Origin: CBDEFX01 sp965237635
GTDB taxonomy: Bacteria; Chloroflexota; Dehalococcoidia; Lucifugimonadales; CAUZJF01
Length of the DNA: 64,000 nt
Assembly: GCA_965237635.1 (NCBI GenBank)
Contig: CBDEFX010000001.1
Location: forward strand, 1,550,001 to 1,614,000
Direction of reading: 5' to 3'
The notes beneath the pieces were generated by a model, which saw nothing but the letters and a program-made list of their open reading frames with translations, did no database searches and had not been told where the DNA came from. A program made the position numbers and the translations under genes. Shown one piece after another: positions 7,511 through 16,277 of the stretch; the stretch's first letter is position 1, and every line of letters begins with the position of its first letter.

Positions 7511-8193
7511 ACTCACCGGCATCAAAGCCGTCACCTTCGACGTCGACGGCACGCTGTGGGACTTCGAGACGGTGATGCGCCGTTCCTTGGGCAAGGTGCT
7601 GAAAGAGTTGGGGAGACTCGACCCCGAAGCAGCGGCTATGCTCAACGTCGAAAAGCTGGTGGAAGTAAGAGATCGCGTACATGATGAGCTTCGCGGCGTG
7701 GTTGTCAACTTGAACGAGCTCCGCGTCGAGGGGTTCAGGCGGGCGTTAAGCGAGGCAGGCAGGCCGAACGAGTTGCTGGCGACGCACTTGTGCGGGCTTT
7801 ATTTCGAACATCGGGATGCTGGACGCAGGCCTTTTCGTGACGTATTCCCGACGCTACAGGCCCTACACCCAAGGTACCCCCCTGGGGGTGCTGTCCAACG
7901 GGAACACCTACCCTGCGGACCTCAGGCTGAACGGCCTGTTCAAGTTCACCGTGGTCTCGCAGGACCACGGCGGCATTGAGCCCGACCCGCGGATCTTCGA
8001 GATCGCGTTGGAGAAGGCAGGATGCTCACCGGAGGAGTTCGTCCACGTAGGAGACTCATTGGAGAACGACATCGTGGGGGCCAAGAAAGCGGGAGTGAAA
8101 AGCGTCTGGCTCAATCGGAACGGGCGCGAGAGCCCGGACATCAGAGTAGACCGCGAGATATCGTCGCTCAGGCAACTAACGGACGTCCTTTGA
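7503..8193 (+). pseudogene. HAD-superfamily hydrolase, frameshifted
   Basis: Two frames together make one HAD phosphatase of about 230 residues. Frame one gives motif I AVTFDVDGTLWDFE and the cap. Frame two gives GVLSNGNTYPADL (motif II region), the Lys region and motif IV VHVGDSLENDIVGAKKAG. The switch falls at a run of six C (7877-7882); removing one C yields LHPRYPLGVLSNGN without a break. It may be a pseudogene, a consensus error, or rarely a slippage site. It overlaps vapC and ends 2 nt before carB. The family includes nucleotidases, but no substrate can be named. Confidence 0.75.
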
Positions 8194-8195
8194 GC

Positions 8196-11100
8196 ATGAA
8201 ACCCTCCAAAGTCCTCGTCATCGGCTCCGGGCCCATCGTCATCGGGCAAGCTGCGGAGTTCGACTACGCCGGCACCCAGGCGTGCAAGGCGCTGCGCGAG
8301 GAGGGCGTGACCACGGTGCTGGTCAACTCGAACCCCGCCACGATCATGACCGACGAGGGCATTGCCGACATCGTCTACATCGAGCCGCTCACGGTGGAAG
8401 TGCTTTCAAGGGTAATCGAGGCAGAGCGGCCAGATGGCGTCCTGCCGACGCTGGGCGGACAGACGGGGCTCAACCTGGCCGTGGAGCTGGCAGAGGCTGG
8501 CGTCCTGGACAAATATGGGGTGCGACTCCTAGGCACCGCACTGGAAGCAATAAAGAGCGCGGAGGACCGGGACCTGTTCCGCCAGCTCCTGCTGGACATC
8601 TCCGAACCGGTGCCCGCCAGCGCGACCGTCGACACCCTGGATGGCGCCCGGGCTGAGGGAAAGCGCTTGGGGCTCCCGCTGGTGGTGCGCCCCGCCTACA
8701 CACTAGGCGGGACCGGAGGAGGAATTGCCAACTCGGAGGAGGAGCTTGAGGCCATCGTCTCGGGAGGCCTCGCCGCCAGCCCGATCCACCAGGTCCTCCT
8801 GGAAAAATCGTTGGTGGGTTGGAAGGAGATCGAGTACGAGGTGATGCGGGACGGGGCCGATAACTGCATCACGATCTGCAACATGGAGAATATCGACCCG
8901 ATGGGTGTCCACACCGGCGACAGCATCGTCGTCGCGCCGAGCCAGACGCTCTCCGACAAGGAGTACCAGATGCTGCGCTCGGCCAGCCTCAAGATCATAC
9001 GGGCGCTCGGTATCGAAGGAGGGTGCAATATACAGTTTGCGCTCGAACCCGGCGACGTTGTCGCCGACACGTTGCCGGATGGCAGCCGCGCGGACAGTCC
9101 ATATTATGTGATCGAGGTGAACCCAAGGGTCAGCCGGAGCTCTGCGCTGGCCAGCAAGGCGACGGGGTACCCCATAGCCCGTGTGGCGGCAAAGATCGCT
9201 GTCGGCAAGCGCCTCGACGAGATCCCCAACGCCGTGACTCAAAAGACCCTGGCCGCCTTCGAGCCTGCTCTTGACTACTGCGTCGTGAAAATACCGCGCT
9301 GGCCCTTCGACAAGTTCCCGATCGGCGACCGCGCCATCGGTACTCAGATGAAGGCGACCGGCGAGGTGATGGCCATTGACCGCTCTTTCGAGGCGGCCTT
9401 CCAGAAGGCGGTGCGGTCGCTGGAAATCACCAGTCGTGACCTCCTGTGGGAGGACCCGAAGTGGTCGGCTGACGAAGAGAGCGTAATAGAACGCGTTCCG
9501 CTGCACCCGACCGACGAGAGATTGTGGGCCTTGCTCACGGCGCTGAGACGTGAGGTCACTCCAGAAGAGCTTTCCGAAAAGACGGGCATCGATCCCTGGT
9601 TCACGCGTGCCTTCGGAAGAATCGTGGCCATGGAACAGAGGCTACTCGCAGGGACCCTGACGCCGGAGCTGTTGTGGGAGGCCAAGCGCTTCGGCTTTTC
9701 TGACGACAAGATCGGAATTCTCTCGGACAGGTCAGGCGAGGAGGTGCGGAAGCTCCGGCACCGGCTTGACATCAGACCCGTCTACAAGATGGTCGACACC
9801 TGTGCGGCGGAATTCGAGGCGCAGACGCCGTATTTTTACAGCACCTACGAGCAGGAGAATGAGGCCGAAGCGGTCGTCGACGCCAAAGCGGTGGTCGTGG
9901 GCAGCGGGCCGATACGGATTGGGCAGGGTATCGAGTTCGACTACTGCTCAGTCCACGCAGCGTGGGCTCTACAGGAACAGGGCATCAAGAGCGTGATGAT
10001 CAACTCCAACCCGGAGACGGTCTCCACGGACTTTGACACAAGCGACCGCCTATACTTCGAGCCGCTAGACGAGGAGAGCGTCCGCGATATCCTGGAAAAC
10101 GAGGCCTTTTCGGATGGCTCGGACGAGAATGTCCCGCCCTCGGTTGTCCAGTTCGGGGGTCAGACGGCGATCAACCTGTCCCAGTCCCTCGACCTTGCAG
10201 GTATGCCTATCCTGGGATCGACGGCCCAGTCTATCGACATCGCGTCCGACCGTCACTTGTTCGAGGACTTCCTCTCCAGGGTAGGCATACCCAACCCTCC
10301 GGGGGCCGCCGTAGCCGACCTCGAGCAGGCCATGAAGGTGGCTGAGACCATCGGCTATCCCATACTGGTCCGCCCCAGCTACGTGCTGGGGGGTAGGGCA
10401 ATGGAGATCGTCCAGAACTCCCAGGAGCTGGCGAGGTACATGAGCGAGGCGCTCGCTGCCGGAGAGGGCCGTCGAGTGCTGATCGACAAGTACTTCGAGG
10501 GGCGCGAAGTGGAGGTAGACGCCGTCTGCGACGGAGAGAGCGTCCTGATACCGGGTGTAATGGAGCACGTGGAGAGGGCGGGGGTCCACAGTGGAGATTC
10601 CATGGCCATCTACCCTGGACTGACTCTCAGCGAGGAAGAGGTCGATACGATCGTCGACTACACGACGCGTATAGGCCTAGCGCTTCAGGTCAGGGGCCTG
10701 ATGAACATCCAGTACGTCGTAGTCGGCGGGCCAGCCTATCGGAGCCCCGGCTCACGCGACGACTACGCCGGCAAAAGCACCGAAGTATATGTCATTGAGG
10801 TAAACCCGCGCGCAAGTCGCACGATACCTTTCATCTCGAAGGTGACGGGCGTCCCTATGGTGAAGCTAGGTGTCGGCGCGATGTTAGGCAAGACCCTCAA
10901 AGAGCAGGGCTTCGACGGGGGCCTGTGGAAGAAGCAGAAGGTCGTGGCAGTCAAGGCGCCCGTATTCTCAATGTCCAAGCTGGCGGGCGTCGATACCTAC
11001 CTTGGACCTGAGATGAAGTCCACGGGCGAGGTGATGGGAATCGACAAAGACTTTCGGCCCGCGGTCGCAAAGGCGCTCATTGCCGCAGGACTTATGTTGC

Positions 11101-11510
11101 CGCCACAGGGAACCATCCTGCTCAGCATCGCGGCGCGCGATAAAGCGGAGTCGGTCCCGATGGTCAAGAACCTGGCAGCGGCTGGGTACAGCCTATACGC
11201 TACCGCCGGTACAGCAGAGATGATAAGGGGGCTGGATATACCTGTCGTAGCCGTTCCAAAGCGGCTGAACGAGGGCCATCCCAACGTGGTCGACGTCATC
11301 GTTGACGGGACCGTGGACGCGGTCGTAAACACCGTTACTGGCGACCGAGAGACTCTTCAGGACGGCTTCGAGATCAGGCGTGCCGCTGTTGAAAGGCGTA
11401 TTCCGTGCTTCACTGCACTGGATACGGCACGGGCTGCCGCCGAAAGCCTGAACAGCGGCTCCCAGGCCTACAACGTCAAACCCCTGAGCGCCTATCTAGC
11501 GAGACAGTAG
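8196..11510 (+). CDS. carB: Carbamoyl-phosphate synthase large subunit
   Basis: About 1,104 residues with the duplicated ATP-grasp architecture: KVLVIGSGPIVIGQAAEFDY starts the first half and AVVVGSGPIRIGQGIEFDY the second, near residue 570. Two carboxyphosphate/carbamate ATP-grasp domains, an oligomerisation domain and a C-terminal MGS-like allosteric domain (ETLQDGFEIRRAAVERRIPCFT) follow. It makes carbamoyl phosphate for PyrB and arginine synthesis. The start ATG 8196 lies 2 nt after the HAD stop; the open frame extends further upstream but only as a shadow of the HAD gene. Confidence 0.96.
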   Translation: MKPSKVLVIGSGPIVIGQAAEFDYAGTQACKALREEGVTTVLVNSNPATIMTDEGIADIVYIEPLTVEVLSRVIEAERPDGVLPTLGGQTGLNLAVELAEAGVLDKYGVRLLGTALEAIKSAEDRDLFRQLLLDISEPVPASATVDTLDGARAEGKRLGLPLVVRPAYTLGGTGGGIANSEEELEAIVSGGLAASPIHQVLLEKSLVGWKEIEYEVMRDGADNCITICNMENIDPMGVHTGDSIVVAPSQTLSDKEYQMLRSASLKIIRALGIEGGCNIQFALEPGDVVADTLPDGSRADSPYYVIEVNPRVSRSSALASKATGYPIARVAAKIAVGKRLDEIPNAVTQKTLAAFEPALDYCVVKIPRWPFDKFPIGDRAIGTQMKATGEVMAIDRSFEAAFQKAVRSLEITSRDLLWEDPKWSADEESVIERVPLHPTDERLWALLTALRREVTPEELSEKTGIDPWFTRAFGRIVAMEQRLLAGTLTPELLWEAKRFGFSDDKIGILSDRSGEEVRKLRHRLDIRPVYKMVDTCAAEFEAQTPYFYSTYEQENEAEAVVDAKAVVVGSGPIRIGQGIEFDYCSVHAAWALQEQGIKSVMINSNPETVSTDFDTSDRLYFEPLDEESVRDILENEAFSDGSDENVPPSVVQFGGQTAINLSQSLDLAGMPILGSTAQSIDIASDRHLFEDFLSRVGIPNPPGAAVADLEQAMKVAETIGYPILVRPSYVLGGRAMEIVQNSQELARYMSEALAAGEGRRVLIDKYFEGREVEVDAVCDGESVLIPGVMEHVERAGVHSGDSMAIYPGLTLSEEEVDTIVDYTTRIGLALQVRGLMNIQYVVVGGPAYRSPGSRDDYAGKSTEVYVIEVNPRASRTIPFISKVTGVPMVKLGVGAMLGKTLKEQGFDGGLWKKQKVVAVKAPVFSMSKLAGVDTYLGPEMKSTGEVMGIDKDFRPAVAKALIAAGLMLPPQGTILLSIAARDKAESVPMVKNLAAAGYSLYATAGTAEMIRGLDIPVVAVPKRLNEGHPNVVDVIVDGTVDAVVNTVTGDRETLQDGFEIRRAAVERRIPCFTALDTARAAAESLNSGSQAYNVKPLSAYLARQ

Positions 11511-11534
11511 GACTTAACCTAAACGCCCCGAACA

Positions 11535-11768
11535 CTAGACCCAGCGCCTGCGAAATGCTACGGTAAGCGCGACGACTAGCGCGGGAGCCGCGACAGCCAT
11601 CCAGTCCCAGTGTACGTAGCGGCCAAAGAGCGGGTTCACCGTGGCGCTGAGCAGAATGCCGACGCCGACTATCGCAGCTGCGACCGCCACAGACACCTTC
11701 CAGCTTCTTTTCCCGGCAGGACTTTGCTGAACGGGGTCTGCCTCTCCGTCGTTCTTTGCAGTTCCCAT
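11535..11768 (-). CDS. Small two-helix membrane protein
   Basis: A 77-residue protein with a polar N-terminus (about 24 residues), a first hydrophobic helix near VSVAVAAAIVGVGILLSA, a short loop NPLFGRYVHWDW and a second helix AVAAPALVVALTVAF, ending in Arg-rich FRRRWV. The start ATG is preceded by GGAGG at 6 nt. No family recognised. It is convergent with carB and divergent from the glycerol-1-phosphate dehydrogenase gene. Confidence 0.65.
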   Translation of the reverse strand: MGTAKNDGEADPVQQSPAGKRSWKVSVAVAAAIVGVGILLSATVNPLFGRYVHWDWMAVAAPALVVALTVAFRRRWV

Positions 11769-11964
11769 ATTTAACCTCCGTTGGGACCCCGTCCCGAGCA
11801 TGGACGTTAGATGCCGAGTGGGCGGCGGCGGGTTCACCGCCCTGTGGAATAGTTGGCCGCTGTTGACCGGTCTGAGGGACGCTGATATATTGCCGCCTAG
11901 GTCGTGCGCTACAGGTCCCAGGCTCCTGACTAGCATACCTGACACACAGAAATGAGGAGGTAAA

Positions 11965-13044
11965 TTGGGCAAACCGCGTGGAGGATTCACCGGTGGGCCG
12001 CAGGCCAAGCCGGCCTCGGAGCTCGACATCCGTTTGGGCCACGGGCTGCTTCAGAGTGAGAACTCCGAATGGCCGCGTTACCTGGTAGTCACGACCCCGA
12101 GTGCCTACGAGGCGGCGAAGCCCCACCTGGCCCGAGAGCCGGCGGCGCACGGGCTTGCCCGGTCTCTGGACTGGGCCCACCTCGGGGAGGTAGCCGATGC
12201 GTTGCCAGACGACGCCGAGCTTGTCATCGGTCTCGGTGCCGGTACCGCCCTCGACGCCTCCAAGTACGTTGCGCTCGCCAAGGGCCTGCCCGTTATCCTT
12301 GTCCCGACCGCCGTCTCGACCGGTGCGATAATCCATGGGGTGTTCGCCAGATTCGAGGGCCATACTCTTGTCGGGCCTCCGAAGGACTTCCCGTGGATCG
12401 ACGCCGAGCGGGTCGTGGTCGACTACGACGTCGTGCTGAAGGCACCTTCCTACCTGAACACTGCCGGGCTGGGCGACGTGCTCTGCGGCTACTCGGGAAT
12501 TGCCGAGTGGCGACGAAACGCTCGGCTCGGGGTCGGGCCCGCATACGACGAGGCGGTCGCCGGCGCTGCCGAAAAGCGGCACGATGACACCGTCGCCGAG
12601 TTCACGGCGACCTTCGCACAGGACGGTGCCTTGACGGCCGAAAGCGTGCGGCTCATCATGAAGGCTCTCCAGGAGCGGGACGATTCGGAGCTCGACCATC
12701 CCGGGGCCATAATGGCGGACCACGACTTCCTCGTATGCACAGAGGAGGTGAACAATGAGGGGTGGGTCCACGGCGAGCTCGCCGCGCTCGGTGCCGTAGT
12801 CGTTGCCTGGCATTGTGAAGAGAGCCCAAAGGCGATTATCGAGCGGCTTGACGCCTGCAAGATCCGGTGGCGGCCCGGCGAGACCGGCCTTCCCCGAGAG
12901 GCGCTCAAGAGAGGGTTGGAGTACTTCCCAACCTTCTCGGCCTCGGAGGCCCGCGGCCGGGATGTCCACTCTATTCTCCGCGACGCTCCTATTGTCGGCA
13001 AGCGGTTCGACGACCTCTGGAAGTACCTGCACGGCCCCAGCTGA
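11965..13044 (+). CDS. Glycerol-1-phosphate dehydrogenase family protein
   Basis: A 359-residue member of the dehydroquinate synthase / iron-alcohol dehydrogenase / G1P dehydrogenase superfamily. IGLGAGTALDASKYVALAKG is the NAD-binding G-x-G-x2-D-x2-K region, followed by VPTAVSTGAIIHG, the metal Asp in NTAGLGDVLCG and a metal His in WVHGELAALG. G1P dehydrogenases reduce DHAP to sn-glycerol-1-phosphate, the archaeal-type lipid backbone, and occur in some bacteria. The usual SEH metal ligand is replaced by TEE here, so activity is uncertain. The TTG start follows a strong GAGGAGGT. It stands alone ahead of dnaA. Confidence 0.7.
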   Translation: MGKPRGGFTGGPQAKPASELDIRLGHGLLQSENSEWPRYLVVTTPSAYEAAKPHLAREPAAHGLARSLDWAHLGEVADALPDDAELVIGLGAGTALDASKYVALAKGLPVILVPTAVSTGAIIHGVFARFEGHTLVGPPKDFPWIDAERVVVDYDVVLKAPSYLNTAGLGDVLCGYSGIAEWRRNARLGVGPAYDEAVAGAAEKRHDDTVAEFTATFAQDGALTAESVRLIMKALQERDDSELDHPGAIMADHDFLVCTEEVNNEGWVHGELAALGAVVVAWHCEESPKAIIERLDACKIRWRPGETGLPREALKRGLEYFPTFSASEARGRDVHSILRDAPIVGKRFDDLWKYLHGPS

Positions 13045-13292
13045 AGTCGACGTCCAGCCTCGGTTTCCGACAGTTCCCCGTTTGCCCGTGGTACAGCCAT
13101 CGAGAACGCTACGCGCCTGTATACCGGCGCGCATGACATCGGGTACTGTTGCAAGAAAAGTCCCCGAAATCCGAGGTTTTAGGCCTTGCGTTCCCCCGCA
13201 ACGGCCATGATAACCTTGGCAAGTCCTCTAATTTTTCCACGCAAGCCCATCCAGGCCTCCACGCCTGTGGCACGGGCTTCCTGGCATCTGAG

Positions 13293-14741
13293 GTGGGTAT
13301 TAACGCATTGTCGAAGAGCGTCCAAAAAGCCGAGCAAGTCTGGGAGGCTGTCCTGGGAGACCTGGAGGTTCAGGTCCCCCGTCCCAGCTACGAGACTTGG
13401 CTCAGTGGCACAGTGGGGCTCGCCTACGCGGACAACGAGTTCGTGGTCGGCGCGCCCAACGCATTTGTCGCCGAGATGCTGGAACAGCGCATGTACTCTT
13501 TGATCTCCCATGCCTTGCAGAGAGTGGTGAACGAGAGCGCCGAGATCAGATTTCAGGTGCTGTCACAGACAAACGGATCGACGAGCTCCAACGGGGGAGG
13601 GAACACGATGATCCGAGACACCGACGCCGACACCCATGTCCTGAGCGCCGATGCAGATGCCCCCGGAGACGGCCCGCAGACCCAAGTGGCACCGCTAGAG
13701 CGTGACGCGCTCGGCTACAGAAAGACCAAGCTTAATTCCAAGTACACCTTCGGCACCTTCATCGTCGGCAAGTCTAACGAGCTTGCCCACGCGGCGGCTG
13801 AGGCCGTGTCCGAACGGCCGGGGCAGATCTACAACCCCCTCTTCATCTACTCGGACGTTGGCTTAGGTAAGACCCACCTTCTTCACGCCATCGGCCACCA
13901 GATAACCCAAGCAGGTCTATCCCTAATCTACGCCACAACAGAGGAGTTCACTAACGAGTACATCAAGGCAATTCGAGAGGGCAGAACAGAAGAGTTCCGC
14001 GCTCGGTATCGCAGCGTGGACGCCCTCTTGCTCGACGACATCCAGTTCATTATCGGTAAGGAGCAGACCCAGGAGGGGTTTTTTCACACCTTCAACGCCC
14101 TGCATATGGCGGCCCGACAGATCGTCATAACCAGCGACCGGCCGGTTACAGCGCTTGCATTGCTCGAGGACCGCGTCCGTTCCAGGCTGGAGGGCGGGCT
14201 GGTAGTCGACATTCAGAGCCCGGACCTGGAGACGCGGGTGGCCATCCTTCGCGCAAAAGCCGAAGGTACAGGGGCCCACTTCCCACCGGAGGTGCTCGAG
14301 TTCTTGTCCGAGCGCATTCATCACAACATCCGGGAGCTCGAGGGCAACCTGAATCGCATCGCTGCCTACGCCGAACTGACAGGGAGTGCGATCACCCTTG
14401 ACCTGGTCAAGACATCTCTAGCGGACCTCATTAACCCGGTGAGATCACGCCGGATATCGGACCAGATGGTCCTCGATACTGTGTCATCGTACTTCTCGAT
14501 CGATAAAGAAATCCTGATCGGCCGCCGTCGTGACAAGGAGACCGCGCTCGCGCGTCAGGTAGCGATGTATCTTCTGAGGGAAGAGGCCAACCTGACTCTC
14601 AAGGCCGTGGGCCAGGTCCTGGGCGGCAAAGACCACACCACTGTTCTCCATGCGTGCATTCGCATCGCAGACCAGCTTAATAGCGACTCCCGTCTGCGAC
14701 GCGACGTCATTAACATCCGCGACGCCCTCGCCAAAGCCTAA
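13293..14741 (+). CDS. dnaA: Chromosomal replication initiator DnaA
   Basis: Four-domain DnaA of about 482 residues. Domain I is near VQKAEQVWEAVLGDLE. A variable linker follows, then AAA+ domain III from LNSKYTFGTFIVGKSN, with Walker A VGLGKTHLLHAIG, Walker B LLLDDIQFI and sensor ITSDRP. Domain IV has the signature GGKDHTTVLHA, which binds DnaA boxes. The first Walker A glycine is Ser (SDVGLGKT instead of GGVGLGKT). The open frame reaches 13149 but its first 48 codons are not DnaA-like; GTG 13293 or TTG 13308 is likely. The DnaA-box cluster lies just downstream. Confidence 0.95.
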   Translation: MGINALSKSVQKAEQVWEAVLGDLEVQVPRPSYETWLSGTVGLAYADNEFVVGAPNAFVAEMLEQRMYSLISHALQRVVNESAEIRFQVLSQTNGSTSSNGGGNTMIRDTDADTHVLSADADAPGDGPQTQVAPLERDALGYRKTKLNSKYTFGTFIVGKSNELAHAAAEAVSERPGQIYNPLFIYSDVGLGKTHLLHAIGHQITQAGLSLIYATTEEFTNEYIKAIREGRTEEFRARYRSVDALLLDDIQFIIGKEQTQEGFFHTFNALHMAARQIVITSDRPVTALALLEDRVRSRLEGGLVVDIQSPDLETRVAILRAKAEGTGAHFPPEVLEFLSERIHHNIRELEGNLNRIAAYAELTGSAITLDLVKTSLADLINPVRSRRISDQMVLDTVSSYFSIDKEILIGRRRDKETALARQVAMYLLREEANLTLKAVGQVLGGKDHTTVLHACIRIADQLNSDSRLRRDVINIRDALAKA

Positions 14742-14784
14742 CCCCGACCCGACCTCCCGAGGGCAGGCCTGTAAATCCACGTAA

Positions 14785-15000
14785 TGTGGATAACTAGCCC
14801 GAGGCGGTGGATAACCTCGCCCCCTTGTGGACAACCCAGCCGCCGCCGCTTAGCCCCCAAACACTCCGCACGCAGCCCACAACAAGCCCTCACTAAGCCC
14901 ACAACGACAGAGTCTTTATCGCGAACGTGGTTCGCCTTACCACCGTACACAGTACCCCCATAAGACACATCCCTATTAGATATTGTTGTTATACTCTTTT
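14785..15000. other. Candidate replication origin (oriC)
   Basis: Between dnaA and obg lie TGTGGATAA (14785-14793, perfect reverse DnaA box), GGTGGATAA (14806-14814) and TGTGGACAA (14826-14834), one mismatch each, all in one orientation at 21- and 20-bp steps. Then AGCCCCCAAAC (14852), AGCCCACAAC (14874) and AGCCCACAAC (14896) repeat at 22-bp steps. An AT-rich stretch, 14971-15030, follows and could unwind. Location beside dnaA and two-helical-turn spacing support an origin. Confidence 0.7.
14987..14995 (+). promoter_or_regulatory. Extended -10 promoter of obg (leaderless)
   Basis: TG-T-TATACT (14987-14995) is an extended -10 element lying only 9 nt before the obg ATG, with no Shine-Dalgarno between. 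Transcription would start within a few bases of the ATG, giving a leaderless mRNA. Confidence 0.55.
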
Positions 15001-15004
15001 AAGT

Positions 15005-16276
15005 ATGATTGATCAGATATTTATCAAAGTCACTAGTGGCAATGGCGGCAATGGAGTTGTCAGTGGACGCCGGGAAAAGCACGTGCCTCATGGTGGGCCT
15101 GATGGGGGAGATGGTGGCCATGGGGGTTCTGTGGTCCTGAGGGCCGATGAAAATGTCAGCACTTTGTTGGGGTTTCGCCGCCAGCGGACTTTTGTGGCTG
15201 GCAGTGGGGATGTTGGGAGGGGAGGGCTTAAGCGAGGCAAGCAGGGCGCGGATGTCGAAATATCAGTGCCGACTGGGACAGAGGTCTCCGTTGGCGATGG
15301 GGAGTGGCGGCGAGTGGGCGATCTAGTCTCACACGGGGAGGAGTTGGTGGTGGCGAAGGGTGGGCGGGGCGGTAAAGGTAATGCCAGGTTCGCTTCGTCC
15401 ACAGTCCGATTCCCTGTGCTCGCGGAAGAGGGAGACCCGGGGGAGGAGCTCAGCCTGCGGCTTGATCTCAAACTTCTCGCTGACGTTGGTATCATAGGTG
15501 TACCGAACGCAGGTAAATCGACCCTGCTGTCTGTCGTGAGTAGGGCTAAGCCACGCATAGCCGACTATCCGTTTACCACGCTTGAGCCGGTGCTGGGCAT
15601 GGTCCTGCATCGCGAACGAGACTTCGTCATGGTTGAAATACCTGGGCTAATTGAAGGAGCACATGAAGGGGCTGGACTGGGCCACGAGTTCTTGAGGCAC
15701 GTGGAACGGACACGGGTGCTGGTGCACCTCTTAGATGGGACATCCGAAGACGTTGTAGGGGACTACCGGCAGGTGAGGAAAGAGATCGGTGAGTACAGTG
15801 AGGACCTGTTGAGCAGACCTCAGGTTGTCGCGATGAATAAGATAGATGTGACGGGTGTGGAAGCCGGTTGCCGTGAGGCGGTTGATGGGTTAGGGAGAGA
15901 AGTACAGTCGGTCTGTCATGTTTCCGCGGCGACGAAACAAGGGATAGACGGGCTCCTGGATGAGGTGGCAAGGACACTCGAAGTCACACCAAAGGGTGAA
16001 GCATCTCACGATGGGAAATCCAGAGAGGCTATGCCCGTCCTCAGTCCGGTACCGCATGACCAGCCCGAAGTCGTGCGCAAGGAGGGCGACCGATACGAGG
16101 TCACGTCCCGCGCCGCGACGAGGGTTGCTGCCATGATCGATGGCAGTGACTGGAACGCGAGGGCGCAGTTCTACGATCTGCTTCGACGCACAGGAGTTAT
16201 CGGCCGGTTAGAGAAGGCTGGGATCAAGCCGGGCGAGACGGTTAGAGTAGGCAAGATGGAGTGGGAGTGGGAGTAG
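15005..16276 (+). CDS. obg: Obg/CgtA GTPase
   Basis: Ribosome-assembly and stress GTPase of 423 residues. The glycine-rich Obg domain (GNGGNGVVSGRREKHVPHGG, then DGGDGGHGG) is followed by the G domain with GVPNAGKSTLL (G1), FTTLEPVLG (G2), IPGLIEGAHEG (G3) and MNKID (G4). The C-terminal OCT domain runs from about residue 345 and ends GETVRVGKMEWEWE. The start ATG 15005 gives the standard MIDQIFIKV N-terminus. There is no Shine-Dalgarno but a promoter -10 directly upstream. It lies in a likely operon with nadD and pyrE. Confidence 0.95.
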   Translation: MIDQIFIKVTSGNGGNGVVSGRREKHVPHGGPDGGDGGHGGSVVLRADENVSTLLGFRRQRTFVAGSGDVGRGGLKRGKQGADVEISVPTGTEVSVGDGEWRRVGDLVSHGEELVVAKGGRGGKGNARFASSTVRFPVLAEEGDPGEELSLRLDLKLLADVGIIGVPNAGKSTLLSVVSRAKPRIADYPFTTLEPVLGMVLHRERDFVMVEIPGLIEGAHEGAGLGHEFLRHVERTRVLVHLLDGTSEDVVGDYRQVRKEIGEYSEDLLSRPQVVAMNKIDVTGVEAGCREAVDGLGREVQSVCHVSAATKQGIDGLLDEVARTLEVTPKGEASHDGKSREAMPVLSPVPHDQPEVVRKEGDRYEVTSRAATRVAAMIDGSDWNARAQFYDLLRRTGVIGRLEKAGIKPGETVRVGKMEWEWE

Positions 16277-16277
16277 G

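Noticed and set aside
11476..13134. 552-codon minus-strand ORF opposite the G1P dehydrogenase gene
   Set aside because: Shadow of a high-GC gene; no family pattern and it overlaps well-supported genes on both sides.
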